A stretch of 64,000 nt of DNA from an uncultured Faecalibacterium sp. (GTDB lineage Bacteria > Bacillota > Clostridia > Oscillospirales > Ruminococcaceae), in the NCBI GenBank assembly GCA_934525405.1, contig CAKSZF010000002.1, positions 1 through 64,000 on the forward strand, in the 5' to 3' direction. The translations under genes and the position numbers were made by a program. Below are positions 35,280 to 48,909 of the stretch, piece by piece (the first letter of the stretch is position 1; every line of letters begins with the position of its first letter). A model generated the notes under the pieces. That model was not told the DNA's origin. It saw only the letters and a program-made list of their open reading frames with translations, and did no database searches.

Positions 35280-35863
35280 GCGGGGGCGACCGCGCAGAGT
35301 TTCTGGACGTCTGGCAGCAGCACGTCACCCGCCCGGGCAGCGAAAAGCTGCTGGACTGGCTGGACAAAAAGACAGATTTTTTCACCGCACCGGCGTCCAC
35401 CCGTTTTCACGGAGCCTGTGAGGGCGGACTGTGCATGCACAGTCTGAACGTCTACCACGCGCTGCACGACAGCTTTTTCACCGAGGGCGAAAACGAAGAG
35501 AGCTACGCCATCTGTGCCCTGCTGCACGACCTGTGCAAGGCCAACTATTACAAGCTGGGCACCCGCAACGTGAAGAACGAGGCCACCGGACAGTGGGAGA
35601 AAGCGCCCTTTTACAGTGTGGACGACCTTTTCCCCTACGGTCACGGCGAAAAGAGCGTGTTCCTCATTGAGCGGTTCATGAAGCTGAAGGTGGAGGAAGC
35701 GGTTGCCATCCGCTGGCACATGGGCGGCTTTGACGATGCGGCCCGAGGCGGCTGTTTTGCCATCTCGGAGGCCTACGACAAGTACCCGCTGGCGGTCAAG
35801 CTGCACATCGCAGACCTGCAGGCTACCTATCTGATGGAGCACCGCACCAGCAATATGCGCTGA
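35276..35863 (+). CDS. HD-domain phosphohydrolase-like protein
   Basis: 195 aa. GTG start overlapping the TGA of the PC4-like gene (GTGA), with GGAGG 10 nt upstream. HD-type metal residues: HGACEGGLCMHSLNVYHAL, then ICALLHDLCKANYYK (the HD pair), then IRWHMGGFDD. Substrate unknown; related proteins are annotated only as hydrolases. The coupled translation suggests a link with the ssDNA-binding partner. Confidence 0.78.
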   Translation: MSGGDRAEFLDVWQQHVTRPGSEKLLDWLDKKTDFFTAPASTRFHGACEGGLCMHSLNVYHALHDSFFTEGENEESYAICALLHDLCKANYYKLGTRNVKNEATGQWEKAPFYSVDDLFPYGHGEKSVFLIERFMKLKVEEAVAIRWHMGGFDDAARGGCFAISEAYDKYPLAVKLHIADLQATYLMEHRTSNMR

Positions 35864-35870
35864 ATAAACT

Positions 35871-35912
35871 AAACAGGCGGCTGTACAGCATTTTGTACAG
35901 CCGCCTGTTTTG
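35871..35912 (+). terminator. Terminator of the YdbC/HD operon
   Basis: AAACAGGCGGCTGTACA pairs perfectly with TGTACAGCCGCCTGTTT across a 6-nt loop, followed by T residues; could also serve the minus strand. Confidence 0.9.
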
Positions 35913-35979
35913 CTATAAAAGCGCTCAACAAAAATCTCTGCGGAAAACGGCAGCAGCATTGCCTTTTTTCCGTTACGCC

Positions 35980-36084
35980 CCCTCTTGTGAAAATGGGGAC
36001 AGGAAAGTCCGCAGACTTTCCTGTCCCCCGAAATTCAAAATATTCTTCCGCTGAATATGGCCAGAGCGCACGCGGCGGCCATTC
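35980..36084 (-). repeat. Dispersed two-hairpin repeat element, copy 2
   Basis: Same organisation as 236-342. Minus strand: AATGGCCG...TGGCCAT hairpin (36058-36084), TTCAG.GGAAGAA.ATTTT block, then a perfect 15-bp inverted repeat (35995-36009 with 36014-36028) around the same TGCG tetraloop, then a TTTCAC tail. It also follows a minus-strand gene (DUF3842, stop at 36105). The remaining 35913-35979 shows nothing recognisable. Confidence 0.75.
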
Positions 36085-36104
36085 TAGATGGTCTATAGCA
36101 CTTT

Positions 36105-36524
36105 TCAGCAGCCTTCCCCGGTGCAGAGGGCTTTCACCTTCTGCACGGCGGCAGCTACAAGGCTGCCGATGGGCTGGTCGGGCACGCCGACGATATAGTT
36201 TTCACAGTGGTTCACCGGGATCAGCACCCGGGTGGCGCTGCTCTGGCACACTGCCGCGGCCATGGCGGGGGTGATCTCCCCCAGCAGCGCGTCTGCAATG
36301 ACGATGCCGATGGGCCCCACGATGATATCCGCATTGCGGCAGTTCACCACCACAGCGTTCTCGCCGGTGGCGACGCGCTGCGCACCGGCCTTGTGCATGG
36401 CCTGTGCGGCGACGCTGTTGGTGCCCACGGCCACCAGCCGGATGTCCGGGCACTGGGCACTGAGGGCGGCCACCAGCTGGCGGCCCAGTCCCCCACCCTG
36501 CCCGTCAATGACAAGCACGTTCAT
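36105..36524 (-). CDS. DUF3842 family protein
   Basis: 139 aa. MNVLVIDGQGGGLGRQLVAAL is a Rossmann-like glycine-rich N-terminus; VAVGTNSVAAQAMHKAGA and GPIGIVIADALLGEITPAMA are the family's other conserved stretches. Found mainly in Clostridia; function unknown. 8 nt downstream of the dipeptidase gene on the same strand. Confidence 0.87.
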   Translation of the reverse strand: MNVLVIDGQGGGLGRQLVAALSAQCPDIRLVAVGTNSVAAQAMHKAGAQRVATGENAVVVNCRNADIIVGPIGIVIADALLGEITPAMAAAVCQSSATRVLIPVNHCENYIVGVPDQPIGSLVAAAVQKVKALCTGEGC

Positions 36525-36532
36525 GCCGTACC

Positions 36533-37921
36533 TCAGAAGTCGATCTCTTCCAGACGCAGCAGCGCCAGAATGTAGATCTTGACGGCCTCCAGCAGCTTGT
36601 CGATGGGGGCAGCCTCGTTGGCACCGTGCATCGGGCCGCCGAACTCCGGCAGCTTCACATCCTCATGCTCCGGGCCGAAGCTGACGGCATAGGGGAAGTG
36701 GCGGGCATAGGTGCCGCCGCCCATGGTGAAGGGGGTGGCATTCTCGCCGGTCACCTCGTTGTAGGTGTCGATGCAGGCGCGGATGGCGGGGCTGTCGGCC
36801 TCGATATAGAACGGCTCGGCTGCGTCCACATCCTCCAGCTTTGCGCCCTCGCCCAGTGCAGCAGTGACCTGTGCGGTCAGCTTTTCACCGTTAGTGCAGG
36901 TGGGGAAGCGGCTGTCGATGGTCTGCACCATCTTGCCGTCCTCCATATAGATGCGGCCGCCGATGATGGTCAACGGGCCAAAGGGACCGTCGGCGCAGTC
37001 GATGCCAAGGCCGGTGCCTGCGGTGGAGCAGTGCAGCTTGTGCAGCGCTTCCAGATAAGCGCGCTCGGCATCGTTGCACAGGCCGTTATCCAGCAGATAA
37101 TCCACCACCAGACCGATGGCGTTCACCGTGCCCTCCGGCATGGCGGCGTGGCCGGATTTGCCCCAGCCGCGCACCCGCACGCCGTCCCCTTCCGGTTCCA
37201 GCGTGATGTTGGGGGCGTTCTTCAGCTTGCGGATATCGGTCTTGACCAGTGCGCTGGCGCGGTCCGGCACAGCGTTGTTGGCCACACCGCCCTCAAACTC
37301 TGCAATGACGCCGTTGCACACCGGGCTGACGATCTTGCCGCCGAAGTGGCCTTTTTCGCCGTTGCACACCGGGAACTCGGCATCCGGGGTAAAGCAGAAC
37401 ACCGGGGCGGGGTAGTTTTCCAGATAGTACTTCACATCGTTCATGTGGGTCTCTTCGTTGTCGCCCACAATGGCACGGATGGGGTAGCGCAGCTGGTAGC
37501 CCTGCTCCTTGAGGAACTTCAGCGCGTACAGGGTAACGATCATCGGGCCCTTATCGTCCGAGACGCCGCGGCCCAGCAGCCAGCCGTCCTGAATGCGCAT
37601 CTTAAAGGGGTCTTCCGTCCAGCCGTTGCCCACGGGCACAACGTCCACATGGCAGATGGTAGCCAGATATTTTTCCGGGTCTGCACCGGCCAGCTCGGCA
37701 TAGCCGATGTAGTTTTCGCAGTTGCGGGTGGCAAAGCCCATGCCTGCTGCCAGCTCCAGCGTCTTGTCCAGCGCGGCCCGAGGGCCTGCGCCGAAGGGTG
37801 CGCCCTCCTCCGGGGTGCCCTCCACGCTGTCGATGGCGACCAGCGCTGCAATGTCCTGCAGCAGCTGCTCTTTGTTTTCCGCAATGTATGCGTCAATTTT
37901 CTGATTCAGTGCATGATCCAT
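36533..37921 (-). CDS. pepV: M20-family dipeptidase (PepV-like)
   Basis: 462 aa. Zinc metallopeptidase that cleaves dipeptides. Metal and catalytic residues appear as ATICHVDVVPVG (His/Asp), GRGVSDDKGP (bridging Asp), VGDNEETHMND (Glu pair), TPDAEFPV and the C-terminal GGPMHGANEAA His. The inserted lid domain (about 190-310) has GWGKSGHAAMPEGT. AGAAAGGACG precedes ATG 37919-37921. No signal peptide, so cytoplasmic. Confidence 0.92.
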   Translation of the reverse strand: MDHALNQKIDAYIAENKEQLLQDIAALVAIDSVEGTPEEGAPFGAGPRAALDKTLELAAGMGFATRNCENYIGYAELAGADPEKYLATICHVDVVPVGNGWTEDPFKMRIQDGWLLGRGVSDDKGPMIVTLYALKFLKEQGYQLRYPIRAIVGDNEETHMNDVKYYLENYPAPVFCFTPDAEFPVCNGEKGHFGGKIVSPVCNGVIAEFEGGVANNAVPDRASALVKTDIRKLKNAPNITLEPEGDGVRVRGWGKSGHAAMPEGTVNAIGLVVDYLLDNGLCNDAERAYLEALHKLHCSTAGTGLGIDCADGPFGPLTIIGGRIYMEDGKMVQTIDSRFPTCTNGEKLTAQVTAALGEGAKLEDVDAAEPFYIEADSPAIRACIDTYNEVTGENATPFTMGGGTYARHFPYAVSFGPEHEDVKLPEFGGPMHGANEAAPIDKLLEAVKIYILALLRLEEIDF

Positions 37922-38043
37922 GTTCTATAACGTCCTTTCTGACCGGAAGCGAGTCCCGGTCTTTACACAACTGTTATTCAGTTTAGCACACTCCGGGCAG
38001 AAAAGCTACCGGCATTTTTCACGACAAAAGCATCCGCGTTTTG

Positions 38044-38529
38044 TCAGCCCGCCGCAAACAGCCCGCTGAGCACGCCCAGCAGACCGGCGCTTGCCAAGCC
38101 CATGATGATGCCTGCCAGCAGCACACCGCCCATGCAGGCGATCAATACGTCCTTGAACTTCATATCCAGAATGGAGGCTGCCAGCGTGCCCGTCCACGCA
38201 CCGGTGCCCGGCAGCGGGATGCCCACGAACAGCAGCAGCGCCACGGTCAGGCCCTTGCCTGCTTTGGCTTCCAGTGCGCGGCCGCCCTTTTCGCCCTTGT
38301 TGATGCAAAAGCGGCAGATGGGGCCGATGAGTGGCTTGTGGTAGCCCCAGATGAGGAACTTGCGGGCGAACAGGTAGATGAAGGGCACCGGGATCATATT
38401 GCCCAGCACACACAAAAGGTAGGTGGGCAGCACCGGCAGCCCCATGCCCAGCCCGATGGGGATGGCTCCGCGCAGCTCGATGATGGGTACCATAGAGATA
38501 AAGAAGATCAGAAGATAATTTTTCAGCAT
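38044..38529 (-). CDS. Small multidrug-export family membrane protein (COG2426)
   Basis: 161 aa, four to five hydrophobic segments. Begins MLKNYLLIFFISMVPIIELRG and contains PIGLGMGLPVLPTYLLCVLG and GIPLPGTGAWTGTLAA, typical of the Sm_multidrug_ex family, related to DedA-type proteins by the re-entrant ELRGA and GTGAW motifs. Substrate unproven. 15 nt after the exonuclease III gene. Confidence 0.85.
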   Translation of the reverse strand: MLKNYLLIFFISMVPIIELRGAIPIGLGMGLPVLPTYLLCVLGNMIPVPFIYLFARKFLIWGYHKPLIGPICRFCINKGEKGGRALEAKAGKGLTVALLLFVGIPLPGTGAWTGTLAASILDMKFKDVLIACMGGVLLAGIIMGLASAGLLGVLSGLFAAG

Positions 38530-38544
38530 TGGCTTCTCCTTATA

Positions 38545-39297
38545 TTACAGGTCGATCTGCAGCTCCACCGGGCAATGGTCGGAGCCGAAGATCTCGTTGT
38601 GGATCTCGGCGGCGCGGATGCGGTCTGCAATGCGCCGGGAAACGATAAAATAGTCGATGCGCCAGCCCGCGTTCTTTTCCCGCGCGTGGAAGCGGTAGCT
38701 CCACCAGCTGTACTTCACCTCGTCCGGGTGCACCACCCGGAAGCTATCCGCAAAACCCGCCGCCAGCAGCTCGGTCATCTTGGCGCGCTCCTGATCGGTA
38801 AAGCCCGCACTCATGCGGTTGGTCTTGGCGTTTTTGATGTCCATCTCAGTGTGTGCTACGTTCAGGTCGCCGCACAGGATCACCGGCTTTTTTGCGTCCA
38901 GCGCCAGCAGGTACGCCCGGAAAGCATCCTCCCACTCCATGCGGTAGTCCAGCCGCTTCAGTCCATCCTGACTGTTGGGGGTGTAGCAGTTCACCAGATA
39001 AAAGCCGGGGTATTCCAGCGTCAGCACCCGTCCCTCGTGGTCGTGCTGTTCCAGCCCGATGCCGGTGGTCACCGCCAGCGGTACTGTTTTGCACCAGCAG
39101 GCTGTGCCGGAGTATCCCTTTTTCTCGGCAGAGTAGGTATATTCGGTGTAGCCCTCCGGCGCAAAATCTGCCTGTCCCGGCTGCATCTTGGTCTCCTGCA
39201 CCGAGAAGATGTCCGCGTCCAGCGCGGCAAAGCTCTCGGCAAAGCCGTGGGTCAGGCAGGCGCGCAGGCCGTTCACGTTCCAGCTGATCAGTTTCAT
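38545..39297 (-). CDS. xth: Exonuclease III / AP endonuclease (ExoA type)
   Basis: 250 aa. Repairs abasic sites by cutting 5' of the lesion. MKLISWNVNGLRA, IFSVQETKMQPGQ (catalytic Glu), GDLNVAHTEMDIKN (Asp/Asn), RIDYFIVS and C-terminal GSDHCPVEL (catalytic His) are all present. Start at ATG 39295-39297 with GGAGAAG upstream. Confidence 0.95.
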   Translation of the reverse strand: MKLISWNVNGLRACLTHGFAESFAALDADIFSVQETKMQPGQADFAPEGYTEYTYSAEKKGYSGTACWCKTVPLAVTTGIGLEQHDHEGRVLTLEYPGFYLVNCYTPNSQDGLKRLDYRMEWEDAFRAYLLALDAKKPVILCGDLNVAHTEMDIKNAKTNRMSAGFTDQERAKMTELLAAGFADSFRVVHPDEVKYSWWSYRFHAREKNAGWRIDYFIVSRRIADRIRAAEIHNEIFGSDHCPVELQIDL

Positions 39298-39313
39298 GCT
39301 CTTCTCCTTATTG

Positions 39314-40690
39314 TTATGCTTGATATTTTGTTTTCCATGCGCCGCTGCGGAAGCGCAGCACAAAGCAGGTCACGCGGCAGGTCCAGTCAATGACCATAGC
39401 CACCCACACGCCCACAGCGCCCCAGCCCATGCGGACGCACAGCAGATAGCTAAAGCCCAGCCGCCAGCACGCCATGCTGAGGATGGACACCACCATGGTA
39501 AATTTCACATCGTTGGCCGCGCGCAGGGCGTTGGGCAGCACGAAGGACAGCGGCCAGAAGATAATGGCGCAGCCCGCATGGATGGTGACCAGCGTGATTG
39601 CCAGTTCCATCGTCTCGCCGGAAAGGGCGTAGATGCCCACCAGCTGCCGGAGGAACAGCAGGATCGCTCCGTTGGAAAGCCCCATGGTGATATAAGCCCA
39701 CAGCAGCAGCTTGCGGGTGTAGTAAACGGTCTGCTCGTGGTCACCGGCACCGATGCAGCGCCCCACCACCGTGATCATAGCCAGACTGATGGCCTTGCCC
39801 GGGATGACGCCCATGCCGTCCAGATTGTTTGCCACTGCGTTGGCTGCGATCTGCACCGTGCCGAAAGTGGAGATCATACTCACCACCAGAATGCGCCCGG
39901 CCTCGAACAGGCTGTTCTCAAAGGCCGAAGGGATACCGATACCCAGAATGCGCTTTGCCATGCCGCCGTCCAGCCGCAGGGTCTTGGGCACGGTAAGCAC
40001 CGCATCCTCCCGGTAGCACTTGCGCAGGATCAGCGCCGCAGCCACCACGCGGGACACCACGCTGGGCCATGCTACGCCGTCCACTCCCATTTTGAAGCCG
40101 AAGATGCACACCGCGTTGCCCACGATGTTGATGATGTTCATCAGAAAGCTGATCTGCATGGAGATTTTGGAGTTGCCGATGCTGCGGAACAGTGCCGCAC
40201 CGCCGTTATACAGCGCCAGAAACGGGTAGCTGAGGGCGATGATCTGCAGGTACTTCACGCCCGCGTCCAGCACGTCAGCGTCAATCGAGCCGTAGAACAG
40301 CCGGATCATGGGGCGGGCCAGCACAAAGCATACCGCGCCGATCACCATGCCGGACAAGCCGCTGAGCAGCAGCAGCTGACCGGCGCTTTTGTTGGCATCC
40401 GGCCTGTCCTTTGCGCCCAGATACTGACTTACCACCACCGCGCCGCCGGTAGCCAGTGCCGCAAACAGCACGATGATAAGGTTGTTGATCATATCCACCA
40501 GACTGACGCCGGAGATGGCCGCCTCGCCGCAGCGGGACACCATCATGGTGTCGGCCATGCCCACCGTCACTTCCAGCAGCTGCTCCACCAGCAGCGGAAT
40601 GGCCAGTACCAGCAGTTCCTTCTGGCTGAACAGCGGCTCCCGCCCGCCGGTCTGGCTTCTTTTTTCATTGCCATGCAGTAGCTTTGTCAT
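39314..40690 (-). CDS. MATE-family efflux transporter
   Basis: 458 aa, about 12 transmembrane helices. The MATE hallmark near the N-terminus (LVLAIPLLVEQLLEVTVGMADTMMVS) and the middle ILGIGIPSAFENSLFEAGR are clear. Sodium- or proton-driven export of drugs or metabolites; substrate unknown. Start at ATG 40688-40690 with GGGAGGGAAG upstream rather than earlier in-frame codons that lie before the -10. Confidence 0.92.
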   Translation of the reverse strand: MTKLLHGNEKRSQTGGREPLFSQKELLVLAIPLLVEQLLEVTVGMADTMMVSRCGEAAISGVSLVDMINNLIIVLFAALATGGAVVVSQYLGAKDRPDANKSAGQLLLLSGLSGMVIGAVCFVLARPMIRLFYGSIDADVLDAGVKYLQIIALSYPFLALYNGGAALFRSIGNSKISMQISFLMNIINIVGNAVCIFGFKMGVDGVAWPSVVSRVVAAALILRKCYREDAVLTVPKTLRLDGGMAKRILGIGIPSAFENSLFEAGRILVVSMISTFGTVQIAANAVANNLDGMGVIPGKAISLAMITVVGRCIGAGDHEQTVYYTRKLLLWAYITMGLSNGAILLFLRQLVGIYALSGETMELAITLVTIHAGCAIIFWPLSFVLPNALRAANDVKFTMVVSILSMACWRLGFSYLLCVRMGWGAVGVWVAMVIDWTCRVTCFVLRFRSGAWKTKYQA

Positions 40691-40778
40691 TCGTCTCTTC
40701 CCTCCCGGCACCGGGCACTTTTCCGGTACGCCGCCGCTGCCCGGCGCGTGTATTTTTCCGGTTGCAGCAGATGTGTCC

Positions 40779-40807
40779 ATCTTAACACACCCCCGGCTGC
40801 TTGTAAA
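40779..40807 (-). promoter_or_regulatory. Promoter of the MATE gene
   Basis: Minus-strand -35 TTTACA (40802-40807), 17-bp spacer, -10 TAAGAT (40779-40784). Confidence 0.8.
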
Positions 40808-41018
40808 GCGGTACACGATACATCTCACGAAAATCCGCTTTCCATGCCTATCTCCCATTTCCCGCCGGTTTTATAAAGGGTTCCCTGCACGGTTTTCCGG
40901 CAGGCTTTCCGTTTTTATGCTTGTTCGTCAGTTTGCCGGGAACTTTCCATAAAATTTGTGCGTTTCTACAAAAATGCGATTTCCCGCGTATTTTTAGGGA
41001 GAAATTTTAAAAAAGCTC

Positions 41019-41047
41019 TTGCAATTTCTGTTCCAAAGTGGTATGTT
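41019..41047 (+). promoter_or_regulatory. Promoter of an unannotated small transcript
   Basis: -35 TTGCAA (41019-41024), 17-bp spacer, -10 TATGTT (41042-41047), with A/T-rich sequence upstream. There is no protein gene downstream on this strand before a terminator. Confidence 0.65.
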
Positions 41048-41052
41048 GTATC

Positions 41053-41225
41053 CAACAAAAGCGAAACTTGGATACATCTTCTCTTTGGAGCAGCAAATTC
41101 GGCTCCGCACACGCTTTTGTTTTTGACCTTGCTATTTTCTTCATTTACCTTCTTATCATTTACCCTGCCTGTCCCGCAAGGGACGAGAAAAGCGATGACC
41201 CACCTGCACGGGTCGTCGCTTTTTC
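41053..41225 (+). ncRNA. Candidate small regulatory RNA
   Basis: A promoter-to-terminator unit of about 170 nt within a 660-bp gap between divergent/convergent genes. Predicted folds: AACAAAAGCG near the 5' end pairs perfectly with CGCTTTTGTT about 55 nt later, or alternatively GTATCCAA with TTGGATAC; GGAGC/GCTCC hairpin; then a long unpaired C/U-rich tract (CTTCATTTACCTTCTTATC) able to pair with Shine-Dalgarno sequences; GTCCC/GGGAC hairpin; terminator. No convincing ORF. Not matched to a known family by eye. Confidence 0.55.
41189..41225 (+). terminator. Intrinsic terminator of the candidate small RNA
   Basis: AAAGCGATGACCC pairs with GGGTCGTCGCTTT across CACCTGCAC, followed by TTTTTCTTTT. 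Confidence 0.85.
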
Positions 41226-41307
41226 TTTTGTCCACGACTGTCCTTTGGGCTGGGACGAGCCTGAATGCCCTCTGAGCATTTTCAGCGGAAAAAACATCTT
41301 AACGCAA

Positions 41308-41340
41308 AACAGGGCGCTCCCTCGTCGGGAACGCCCTGTT
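41308..41340 (-). terminator. Terminator of mgtE
   Basis: Minus strand AACAGGGCG.TCCC / GGGA.CGCCCTGTT hairpin followed by TTGCG and a later T-tract; sits 13 nt beyond the mgtE stop. The space 41226-41307 shows nothing else. Confidence 0.75.
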
Positions 41341-41352
41341 TGATGCACCCCG

Positions 41353-42729
41353 TTATGCAAGGTGGAATAGATCGATCAGCACGACCATGGCAAGACCATA
41401 GTAGACTACGACCGCCACCAGATCGTTGATCGTAGTGATCAGCGGGCCGGAAGCGACCGCCGGGTCGATATGGATTTTGTGGAACAGCATCGGGATCAGC
41501 GTACCCACCAGACTGGAAATGACCATGGACACGATCAGCGACAGGCCAACACAGCCGGACAGCAAAAACGCCGAGGTCCAGACGTAGCCCTTGAAAAAGT
41601 GGATATAGCAGCCCAGAAAGCCCAAGGCCATCACAGCCAGAATGGCACCGTTCAAAAGCCCCACGCGGGTCTCCTTCCAGAGCAGCTGCAATTTTTTGGA
41701 AAGGGTCAGGTTTTCGTCCACCAGCACACGGATGGTCACAGCCAGCGACTGGGTGCCAACGTTACCGGCCATATCCAGCACCATGGATTGGAAGCAGATG
41801 ACCACCGGCAGCACCGCTACCACAGATTCAAACGCACCGACGACCGAGGAAACCAGCATCCCGAGGAACAGCAACGCGATCAGCCACGGGAGACGCTTTT
41901 TCACACTTTCAAAAACGCTTTCGTTCAGATCTTCCTCGCCGGTCAGACCGCCCAGCTTTGCGTAATCATCGCCCATCTCATCGTCGACCAGCTCGACAAC
42001 ATCGGACGAGGTGATGATGCCCACCAGCTTACCGGCATCGTTCAGCACAGGCAGGCTGCGCTCCGCGTAGTCCACGATACGGTCGATACAATCGCTGATC
42101 TGCTCCCGGTCGGTGACATAGGGATAGGAGCGGACGATCAGGCTTTCCAAGCTTTTCTCTGCCCGGGCAATGATGAGGTCTTTCAGGTCGATGGCGCCGT
42201 AGAAGTGCTCGTTTTCATCCACCACATACAGCGTGGAGATGTTGTCGTTTTCTCCGGCCTGCTTTACCAGCTCGCTCATCGCCTGCCGGATAGTCATATC
42301 GTTTTTGATGGAGATGTAGTTGGTGGTCATTCTGCTGCCGATCTCATCCTCGTCATAAGAGAGCAGCATCTTCACATCTTCCACCGAGTCTTTGTCCAGT
42401 TTGTTGACGATCTCGTTTTTATCAGTATCGTCAAGGTCTTCCAGTGCGTCCACCGCATCGTCCGAGTCCATGTTGGAAATGACCTTTGCGGCCTCGTGGC
42501 TGGGCAGCTCCTTCAGATACGGCTCGGCATCGTCCAGATAGGTAAAGATCTCGGCAACGGTATCCACGCCCAGAATGGAATAGAGCGATTGTCGTTCGGC
42601 GGGGGTCAGTGCCTCCAACGCATCTGCCAGATCCTTTTCATGGTAATCCGACAGTTTTTCGGCCAGCTCTGCCTTGGGCAGACCACTGTGAATGATGCTC
42701 AGAATTTCCTGCACATAATTCTTCTGCAT
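41353..42729 (-). CDS. mgtE: Magnesium transporter MgtE
   Basis: 458 aa. Homodimeric Mg2+ channel gated by cytosolic Mg2+. N-terminal MgtE_N helical domain (about 20-125), two CBS domains (about 140-255; MTTNYISIKNDMTIRQAM and RSYPYVTDREQISDCIDRIV), plug helix and five transmembrane segments (about 285-455) including GNVGTQSLAVTIR and the pore segment with DPAVASGPLITTINDL. GGAGGAACTACC before ATG. Own promoter and terminator. Confidence 0.95.
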   Translation of the reverse strand: MQKNYVQEILSIIHSGLPKAELAEKLSDYHEKDLADALEALTPAERQSLYSILGVDTVAEIFTYLDDAEPYLKELPSHEAAKVISNMDSDDAVDALEDLDDTDKNEIVNKLDKDSVEDVKMLLSYDEDEIGSRMTTNYISIKNDMTIRQAMSELVKQAGENDNISTLYVVDENEHFYGAIDLKDLIIARAEKSLESLIVRSYPYVTDREQISDCIDRIVDYAERSLPVLNDAGKLVGIITSSDVVELVDDEMGDDYAKLGGLTGEEDLNESVFESVKKRLPWLIALLFLGMLVSSVVGAFESVVAVLPVVICFQSMVLDMAGNVGTQSLAVTIRVLVDENLTLSKKLQLLWKETRVGLLNGAILAVMALGFLGCYIHFFKGYVWTSAFLLSGCVGLSLIVSMVISSLVGTLIPMLFHKIHIDPAVASGPLITTINDLVAVVVYYGLAMVVLIDLFHLA

Positions 42730-42798
42730 GGTAGTTCCTCCTGATTCCGCGAGCTCGACAAATCAAAATTCATCGCTCCGCTTAAAATTTTGCACTTC

Positions 42799-42827
42799 AT
42801 CATAGCACATTCGGTATGCGGCGGCAA
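42799..42827 (-). promoter_or_regulatory. Promoter of mgtE
   Basis: Minus-strand -35 TTGCCG (42822-42827), 17-bp spacer, -10 TATGAT (42799-42804); about 65 nt leader without a recognisable Mg2+ riboswitch. Confidence 0.75.
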
Positions 42828-42882
42828 CCCTGCCAGAGTGAATTTTTTGTAAAAATTCGGGCATAAAAATCCCCGCAAAAGC

Positions 42883-42929
42883 AAAAAAAGACCAAAGCGG
42901 CAGTCCTTACGGTACCCACCGCTTTGGTC
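42883..42929 (-). terminator. Terminator of the LacZ-type gene
   Basis: Minus strand GACCAAAGCGG / CCGCTTTGGTC (perfect 11-bp arms) followed by seven T residues. Confidence 0.9.
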
Positions 42930-42939
42930 AAAAAGCTAT

Positions 42940-47743
<4,804 letters not shown>

Positions 47744-47744
<1 letters not shown>

Positions 47745-48904
47745 TACCAGTACATCTCCCAGTCTTTGGTCAGGCGGGTCAGCGCCTCCATGTAGAAATA
47801 ATCGCCCCAGCTCGTACATTCATCCACGCCCTCCGGGGTGCAGGTGTTGTAGGGGCTCTTTTTGCTGTAAGTGCCGTGCAGCAGCTGGCCGGAGCCGAGG
47901 GTGCCGGGCTTTACTGCGTAGTTTGCGGTCAGACTAGCCAGCATCTGCCGCGCCAGTGTGCGCCACTGGGCAGCTTCTGTTTCGTCCACATACTTTGCCG
48001 CTTCCAGCAGGCCGCAGGCCACGATGGCAGCGGAGGAGGAATCCCGGGGTTCGCCGCTTTCCGGGGCAAAGAGCATATCCCAGCAGGGGATCATATCCTC
48101 TGGCAGACGGGAAAGGTAGAACGCCAGTGCTTTGCGGAACACCTCGAGGAACTTTTCATCGTGGGTATAGGTGTAGCCGATGGCACTGCCGTACACGCCC
48201 CACGCCTGTCCCCGTGCCCAGAAGCTGTCGTCCTTATAGCCCTGACAGGTGCGGCCGCCCTTGGGGGTGCCGTCCGGGTTCATAAAGAAGGTGTGGTAGG
48301 TGCTGCCGTCCGGCCGGAAGGAGTTTGCCAGCGTGGTGGCGGTGTGAGCGGCGGCGATTTCGCGGTAGTGGTCGCTGCCGGTCACCTGTGCCGCCCAGTA
48401 CAGCAGCGGCACATTGAGCATACAGTCGATGATATAGCGGTAGTTGCCGGGGTCGTCCATGGTGCCCCATGCCTGCAAAAATCTACCGCTTGGCTGGTAG
48501 CGGGTCAGCAGCTGGTCGGCGGCGGCAATGGCGGCGTTTTTGCCCTTTTCGCTGCCCACCAGCTTCCATGCTGCCACGCAGGTGGGGCTGTACAAAAAGC
48601 CCATGTCATGGTAATCCACCTCCACCTTGCGGGCAATGCGGTCCGCAAAGCTATCCACCTGAATGAGGGCAGCGGTTTTGAATTTCTCCTCCCCGGTAGC
48701 CTCGTAGGCCAGCCAGATCTCACCGGGCCAAAAGCCGCAGGTCCACTGGTTATTGGCGCAGCCGGGGTAGATATTGTTGACGCTGGAATGGTTCTGGCAC
48801 TGGTAGGTGTACAGGGGCAGATTGGTCTCCACCTGCCTGCAGGCATCGGCCAGTGCCTGCCGTGCCTCGGCGTCGGTCATGGCGTGGTTCTGGTAGGTTT
48901 TCAT
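47744..48904 (-). CDS. ugl: Unsaturated glucuronyl hydrolase (GH88)
   Basis: 386 aa. Removes 4,5-unsaturated uronic acid from the non-reducing end of oligosaccharides made by polysaccharide lyases. The two catalytic Asp regions of the family are intact: VDYHDMGFLYSPT (about residue 100) and RYIIDCMLNVPLLYWAA (about 160); WARGQAWGVYGSAIGY is another hallmark. ATG 48902-48904 with AAGGAG at 8 nt; a GTG overlapping the upstream stop lacks spacing. Cytoplasmic. Its substrate must come from a lyase, and a heparinase II/III-like gene sits across the regulator genes. Confidence 0.92.
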
Positions 48905-48909
48905 TATAG

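Noticed and set aside
41038-41343. Open frame across the small-RNA unit
   Set aside because: Starts inside the -10 region, lacks a ribosome site and reads through a terminator; amino-acid composition is random-like.
42730-42798. Mg2+ riboswitch (M-box) in the mgtE leader
   Set aside because: The leader is only about 65 nt and has none of the M-box conserved segments.
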